A DNA stretch of 45,252 bases from DSUN01 sp035527715 (GTDB lineage Bacteria; Planctomycetota; PUPC01; DSUN01), in contig DATKZY010000209.1 in the NCBI GenBank assembly GCA_035527715.1, positions 1-45,252 of the forward strand, in the 5' to 3' direction. Positions 41,659 to 45,252 of the stretch are shown piece by piece. Below the pieces are notes generated by a model. The model saw only the letters and a list, made by a program, of their open reading frames with translations. It was not told the DNA's origin and made no database searches. Made by a program: the position numbers and the translations under genes. Each line of letters starts with the position of its first letter. The first letter of the stretch is position 1.

Positions 41659-41762
41659 CTCTCCGCCCGCCCCAGCCCGAGCCGCCGAAGGAGGAGTTCG
41701 TCGGCGACCCCGATGCCAACCGCCTCCGCACCCGCGCCCTGCGCGCCCCGTGGAGCCTCTAA
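41655..41762 (+). CDS. 35-aa ORF coupled to the PQQ-propeller gene
   Basis: GTG at 41655 overlaps the propeller stop (GTGA). The peptide is proline-rich, then EEFVGDPDANRLRTRALRAPWSL. Nearly every codon ends in G or C, like the strong genes here, and the end fits exactly before the convergent LarA-like stop. It may instead be a chance frame; no family is recognised. Confidence 0.4.
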   Translation: MTLRPPQPEPPKEEFVGDPDANRLRTRALRAPWSL

Positions 41763-43063
41763 GGCGCCGCCAGGCCGGCGAGAACATACGGCCCATCGGG
41801 AATGGCGACCACGCGCGCGCCCGGGCGCCGCCGCAGGAGCTCGTCGAGCGCGCCCTGGAGCTGCGTCTCCGGCTCCGCCGCGTCGCACAGGGCCGCCGCG
41901 GGCGTGACCGACAGGCGGCGCAGCGTGCCCGGCTCGATGCCCGCCGCGCTCACCACCAAGCCCTCCACGCCCACGCGGGCCAGCACCTTGCACTGCTCCT
42001 CGAACTCCCACTGGTCCTGCTGCACCTCGTCCCGCGCGAGGATGTCGCGCAGGAACGCCTCGTGGCGGCCGTCGTAGCGGAACATCAGCTCGGCGTACTC
42101 GCGGTTGCCGATGCCCTCGCTGCACTCGGAGGCGATCAGGATGGCCCCGCCCCGGCGGACGGCCGGCAGCGCGCCGACCATGCCCTTCACGGTCTGGTAA
42201 AACGTCTTGTCGAGCGGGTAGCCGCCGCCCGAGGTCACCACGATGTCGGCCGCTTCGGCCACCGCGGCGCGGCAATAGCTGTCCGCCTTGGCCACCGCGG
42301 CCTCGAACGCGGCGTCGAGGCCGCCGGCGAACACGCCGACCACCCGCCGCTCGAGGTCGAGCGCCACGTTGACCGTGAACTCCGCCCCGGCGATGTGGGC
42401 CACCTCGCGGGCCTCGCGATGGCACGGGTTGCCCTCGAGCACGCCGCTCGCGGCCCGCGCGTCCTCGAGGAACCCGGGGCCGTGGAACTTCTGAATCGTC
42501 CGCAGGTCCGCGAGCCCGGGGCACACGGCCTTGCGGCCGCCCGAGTAGCCCGCCATGAAGTGCGGCTCCACCAGGCCCGTCAGAATCCTGAGATCGGCCT
42601 CCATGTACACGCGGTTCACCCGCGCCTGCGTGCCGCTCGCCGTGAGCCGGCCCAGCGGCACGAGCTGTGAGGGATCGCGCGAATCGTGGTCCACGACCGG
42701 CCAGCGCGCGACGGCCTCGTGCCCGAACATCTCGCGCTTCTCCGCCGCGGTGCTCGGGCGATGGGTGCCCGTGGCGACGAGCAGCGTGACCCGCTCCACC
42801 ACGCCCTCGAGCTCCGCCAGCAGCGGCGGCAGGAGGATCCGGTACGGCACCGGCCGCGTGATGTCGGACACCACGATGCAGGCGTGGCCCCGCCCCGCCG
42901 CCAGCTCCCGCAGCGGCGCGCTGCCCACCGGGCGCCGCAGGGCCGCGAGCACCGCCTCCCCCGGCCTGGCCAGCGGCGGGGCCGCCCCGCCGCGCAACGC
43001 GCGCGCACCCGCCGGCAGCCGAAGCTCCAGTCGGCGCCGCCCGTACGCAATCGCCGTTCTCAT
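41759..43063 (-). CDS. LarA-like lactate racemase domain protein
   Basis: 434 residues of the LarA family (nickel-pincer lactate racemase and related 2-hydroxyacid racemases): IVVSDITRPVPYRILLPPLL, TLLVATGTHRPS, VNRVYMEADLRILTGLVEPHFMAGYSGGRKAVCPGL and VVTSGGGYPLDKTFYQTVKG. Known LarA needs a pyridinium-dithio Ni cofactor made by LarB, LarC and LarE; none is nearby, so substrate and activation are uncertain. ATG 43063 is only five bases downstream of the metallophosphoesterase stop, so it is co-translated; there is no good ribosome-binding site of its own. Confidence 0.85.
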   Translation of the reverse strand: MRTAIAYGRRRLELRLPAGARALRGGAAPPLARPGEAVLAALRRPVGSAPLRELAAGRGHACIVVSDITRPVPYRILLPPLLAELEGVVERVTLLVATGTHRPSTAAEKREMFGHEAVARWPVVDHDSRDPSQLVPLGRLTASGTQARVNRVYMEADLRILTGLVEPHFMAGYSGGRKAVCPGLADLRTIQKFHGPGFLEDARAASGVLEGNPCHREAREVAHIAGAEFTVNVALDLERRVVGVFAGGLDAAFEAAVAKADSYCRAAVAEAADIVVTSGGGYPLDKTFYQTVKGMVGALPAVRRGGAILIASECSEGIGNREYAELMFRYDGRHEAFLRDILARDEVQQDQWEFEEQCKVLARVGVEGLVVSAAGIEPGTLRRLSVTPAAALCDAAEPETQLQGALDELLRRRPGARVVAIPDGPYVLAGLAAP

Positions 43064-43068
43064 GGGGG

Positions 43069-43800
43069 TCAATGCCCGTACAGCAGCCGCTGCCCGAGGA
43101 CCGCGGGCAGGCCCGCCGCCAGGATCTTCTGCACCGCCGCCTCGACGTTGTACGACAGGCGACGCAGCGTCACCGTGCGCCGAGCGCTGTCGTAGAGCGC
43201 GTACGACGCGCGCGGATCGCCGTCCCGCGGCTGGCCCACGCTGCCCACGTTCACGATGGCCTTCGACGAGCTGTCGAGCTCGATCTCCGGGTCCTTCGTG
43301 TACAGCACCTGCTTCTTGCCGATCTCGTAGAAGAACGCGACCGGCACGTGCGAGTGGCCGACAAAGGCCACGCCTCCCGACATGGCGTCGAACGACCGCC
43401 GCGCCGACGCGTCGCACTCGATGTAGCCGAACTCCTCCGGCCGATCGAGCGTCGCGTGGGCCACCGTCAGCTCCTCCATCTCCAACGTGAGCCGAAGCTC
43501 GCGCAGGAACGCCTTGTCGCTCGGCGAGAGCTGCGAGCGCGTCCACACCACCGCGTCCCGGGCGTAGCGGTTGAAATACTCCAGCTCCGTCCGCCCCACC
43601 GCCGCGCAATCATGGTTCCCCGCCACGATCTGGGTCGTGAGCCCTTGCACCCGGTCCGCGCACTCGGCCGGGTTGGCGCCGTAGCCCACGATGTCGCCCA
43701 CGCACACGTAGCGCTCCGCCCCCAGGCGCTTGGCGTCGGCCACCACGGCCTCCAGCGCCTCGAGGTTCCCGTGGATGTCGCCGAATACGCAGTACCGCAA
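43069..43800 (-). CDS. metallophosphoesterase (calcineurin-like)
   Basis: 243 residues with the full two-metal phosphoesterase pattern: RYCVFGDIHGNLEALEAV (D-x-H at residues 8-10), YVCVGDIVGYG, VAGNHDCAAV, VAHATLD and FVGHSHVPVA. It is of the YfcE/MJ0936-like type, hydrolysing phosphodiesters or phosphomonoesters in the cytoplasm. A TTG start at 43800 fits the family's N-terminus and is preceded by GGGGGTGG; a GTG at 43842 would add 14 residues with no ribosome-binding site. Operon with LarA and acylphosphatase. Natural substrate unknown. Confidence 0.85.
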   Translation of the reverse strand: MRYCVFGDIHGNLEALEAVVADAKRLGAERYVCVGDIVGYGANPAECADRVQGLTTQIVAGNHDCAAVGRTELEYFNRYARDAVVWTRSQLSPSDKAFLRELRLTLEMEELTVAHATLDRPEEFGYIECDASARRSFDAMSGGVAFVGHSHVPVAFFYEIGKKQVLYTKDPEIELDSSSKAIVNVGSVGQPRDGDPRASYALYDSARRTVTLRRLSYNVEAAVQKILAAGLPAVLGQRLLYGH

Positions 43801-43885
43801 TTCTGGCCACCCCCGTCCGACGCAGGAGCCTTTCGTCCTCACGACCGCGCCGCGTGGGGCGCTTGCCTCGGCGCCGACACGCCGG

Positions 43886-44176
43886 TCACCACCCGTGTCG
43901 CACCCCGAACCCCGCGAACTCGCCCGTTGCTGCCTCCCAGTGCAGCTCTCGACGGCGGATGTACGGCGCCATCTCCTCGCTCACCGCGTTGACGAACGCC
44001 GCCACCTCCTCCCGCTCTCCCTCGGCCACCAGCTCCACCGAGCCGTCCGGCTCGTTGCGCACGTAGCCGCTCACTGCATACGACGCCGCAAGGTGCCGGG
44101 TCGTATACCGAAAGCCCACTCCCTGCACGTGGCCGTGGAAGGCCACGCGACCGCGCACAGGCTCCCCATCGGCCAT
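43886..44176 (-). CDS. acyP: acylphosphatase
   Basis: 96 residues, the usual acylphosphatase length. It contains GHVQGVGFRYTTRHLA (catalytic Arg23) and SGYVRNEPDGSVELVAEG (catalytic Asn41), followed by a helix and a FAGFGVRHGW end strand. The enzyme hydrolyses acyl phosphates such as 1,3-bisphosphoglycerate and carbamoyl phosphate. GGGAGG seven bases before ATG 44176 fixes the start; ten codons upstream are excluded. It opens the three-gene operon from a promoter at 44210-44237, with an 85-bp gap to the phosphoesterase. Confidence 0.9.
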   Translation of the reverse strand: MADGEPVRGRVAFHGHVQGVGFRYTTRHLAASYAVSGYVRNEPDGSVELVAEGEREEVAAFVNAVSEEMAPYIRRRELHWEAATGEFAGFGVRHGW

Positions 44177-44209
44177 GCATCGGCCTCCCTTGTTGCCTCG
44201 CCACACGTG

Positions 44210-44237
44210 ATTATACCCACCCCCTGCCGAAAATCAA
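44210..44237 (-). promoter_or_regulatory. promoter of the acyP operon
   Basis: Minus-strand TTGATT (44232-44237), 16 bp, TATAAT (44210-44215), about 27 nt of leader before ATG 44176. Confidence 0.65.
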
Positions 44238-44559
44238 ACGCTGTCTCCCTCGCTGCTCACTCGCCCTGGATCCGAACGCTCCACAGGAACGCCGGACAGC
44301 CGACCACCGGACTCACCGACTGCGTCAGCCCCCCCGCCTCCCCCGACGGGCGCTCCACCCCCAGTTCGCCTGGCACAGCTCGCCGCTCTCGCCGCCCAGG
44401 GCCCGCCACCCCACGGCACCGTGCACCACCATCCGGTCAGCCCGTTCACCCGCCCCATCCTCTCGCCTCCTGACCGGCCCCTCCCAAGCGCGCCGAAAAG
44501 AATGGCTCATCCGACCCAAGCGATCGCCCTCGCGGCCTTCGACGCACGGCTCGCCCATC

Positions 44560-44597
44560 AGGCGCTCACCTGTGCGCCACGGGGGGTGAGCGCCTAG
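44560..44597 (+). repeat. 38-nt hairpin repeat, copy 1
   Basis: AGGCGCTCAC and GTGAGCGCCT are 10-bp perfect inverted arms; the full unit ends CCTAG. It is identical to copy 2 except at one base (C for G at unit position 11). Confidence 0.8.
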
Positions 44598-44694
44598 CGC
44601 GGGGCGGCGGAACAAGTGCCATGGTAACCGTAAGCGCTTAATCTACAGTTGGTTACGGCTCACGGAGAGTGCGCGGCAGCCGGCCTGTTGCGCT

Positions 44695-44732
44695 AGGCGC
44701 TCACGTGTGCGCCACGGGGGGTGAGCGCCTAG
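44695..44732 (+). repeat. 38-nt hairpin repeat, copy 2
   Basis: Same unit 135 bp after copy 1; here the arms extend to 12 bp (CTAGGCGCTCAC with GTGAGCGCCTAG, 44693-44732). Confidence 0.8.
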
Positions 44733-45080
44733 TGGGGGGCGCCTGGGTGGGCCGCTCCCGGCGATCGCTTCAGTCGGATGAGCCCCCTTTTCTGCCACCC
44801 GGAGGGTTCATTTTTCGCCATCCCGAGCGCCCTCGGGTGCTTTGCCCCCGCGCCCCCAGGATTTTCCGCCTTCGGGCCACGGCACCAGCCGCTCCTGCCA
44901 GCCGCGGGCCGATCTCTCGTGGCGCTGCCGTTGGCCCCAAAGCGATAAATCCCAGGGGGGACCGGGGGACTGGTCCCCCCGCCTGGCGCAGTGGCACGAC
45001 GCAGGCCGCAAAGAGCGTCGCCCCCTTCGCATCAGGCCCCGACCCGTCCCCGCGCCGTCCGGCGGCAAGCTGCCCGAAGC

Positions 45081-45102
45081 GGCTCATCCGATTCAAGCGA
45101 TC
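45081..45102 (+). repeat. third copy of the 22-25-bp GGCTCATCCGA repeat
   Basis: GGCTCATCCGATTCAAGCGATC repeats the end sequence of the 44493-44796 element in direct orientation with its left copy. Between 44797 and 45080 I see no gene or other structure. Confidence 0.65.
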
Positions 45103-45202
45103 ATGGGGGCTCAGGAGGCCCTTGCCTCCATTCTCGCGCCGCTCTGCGAGGCGGAAGTGGCCAACAACGGCCCCAAGCTGCGGGGGATCGTCATTCTATC
45201 AA

Positions 45203-45252
45203 TCCTGCGCCCCCTCCGAGGGGGCGCAAGGATGGAAACGCGCCCACATTCC
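45203..45252 (+). CRISPR. possible single CRISPR repeat and start of a spacer at the window edge
   Basis: Positions 45203-45239 have a CRISPR-like form: GC-rich arms TGCGCCCCCTC (45206-45216) and GAGGGGGCGCA (45218-45228), flanked by ATCC/GGAT pairing with one bulge, and the ending GGATGGAAAC that is common in repeats. The last 13 bases would be the beginning of a spacer. Only one unit is visible, so periodicity cannot be shown. No cas gene is in the window. Alternative readings are an intrinsic hairpin without T-run, or a partial ORF from 45103. Confidence 0.45.

Larger units (their letters stand above)
44493..44796. mobile_element. inverted-repeat-bounded element (MITE-like or structured region)
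   Basis: GGCTCATCCGAC-CCAAGCGATCGCC (44504-44528) recurs inverted at 44760-44784 with two mismatches, and outward pairing continues weakly through GAAAAG to 44493 and 44796. Inside lie two copies of a 38-nt hairpin repeat and a CCGTAA/TTACGG pair. No open reading frame is convincing. Whether it is a miniature transposon, a REPIN-like unit or part of a CRISPR leader is not decidable here. The stretch 44238-44492 shows nothing I can name. Confidence 0.45.

Noticed and set aside
35989..41796. A 1935-codon minus-strand open frame antisense to the GH42-like and PQQ genes
   Set aside because: It mirrors two well-supported plus-strand genes, has no ribosome-binding site or domain, and long antisense frames are expected at this GC content.
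41759..43063. Calling the LarA-like gene lactate racemase outright
   Set aside because: LarA homologues act on several 2-hydroxyacids and the larBCE cofactor genes are not in this window.
44770..45096. 108-codon minus-strand frame in the gene-free region
   Set aside because: Composition is Arg/Gly/Pro-rich with no domain, no ribosome-binding site and no codon periodicity resembling the neighbours.
45103..45252. Open frame beginning MGAQEALASILAPLCE and running off the right edge
   Set aside because: It would have to read through the perfect GC hairpin and GGATGGAAAC motif; a CRISPR-like repeat explains the same bases better, but a partial gene cannot be excluded.

Overview
The window is about 68% GC by eye and encodes a bacterium of the PVC type, most likely Planctomycetota or a near relative (Lentisphaerota, Verrucomicrobiota). 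The evidence is the gene mix: tandem exported ThuA-domain proteins, a formylglycine sulfatase, DUF1080, SMP-30 and PQQ-propeller proteins, URO-D/MtaA-like and FAD_oxidored proteins beside giant glycoside hydrolases, and many signal or Tat peptides. Translation starts are well marked by GGAGG-type sites, with frequent GTG and TTG starts. Housekeeping promoters are unusually legible (TTGA-type -35, 16-18 bp, TAtnnT -10), so many could be placed. Exact taxonomy is inference.

Layout. 1-1040: a small DUF3309 membrane protein preceded by a minus-strand promoter and intrinsic terminator that define a ~130-nt RNA or attenuated leader; a 65-aa ORF; and a perfect 38-bp AT-rich palindrome. 1079-4425: two tandem exported ThuA proteins. 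4409-8545 (minus): a three-gene operon (SAM hydroxide adenosyltransferase-like lipoprotein, large glycoside hydrolase, sugar isomerase/epimerase). 8702-10544: cysE converging on an SMP-30 lactonase.

10883-18019 (plus): nine tightly packed, often overlapping genes. They include a stand-alone DUF5591 protein, a pyruvate-kinase-C-like protein, a transglutaminase-fold protein, an ERCC4-HhH-NucS nuclease fusion, two tandem paralogues of an unrecognised family, DUF6504 and GNAT. This is the best candidate for an undescribed system. 18111-20400 (minus): a DEAD-box helicase with a long leader, and a DUF1080 protein. 20797-27184 (plus): pfkA, an exported unknown, tatA, tRNA-Cys, a Tat-dependent sulfatase and a Tat-dependent fucose-isomerase-like protein. 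27368-28393: an AhbD/NirJ-like radical SAM enzyme, preceded by a second palindrome of the same type as the first.

28397-35834 (minus): a five-gene catabolic operon (URO-D-like, unknown, FAD oxidoreductase, desuccinylase/BPL_N fusion, glycoside hydrolase). It diverges, from a symmetric promoter with overlapping -10 boxes, from a 1415-aa GH42-like protein. 40225-41762: tRNA-Arg(UCG) read through into a PQQ-propeller gene and a 35-aa coupled ORF. 41759-44176 (minus): LarA-like racemase, metallophosphoesterase, acylphosphatase. 44207-45252 has no convincing gene. It holds an inverted-repeat element carrying two copies of a 38-nt hairpin repeat and, at the very edge, what looks like one CRISPR repeat with the start of a spacer.

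Together the accessory genes describe glycan scavenging: exported hydrolases, a sulfatase, isomerases, oxidoreductases and lactone/racemase enzymes. Tat export is supported by a local tatA. The nine-gene 10.9-18.0 kb operon stands apart as nucleic-acid related and unexplained.
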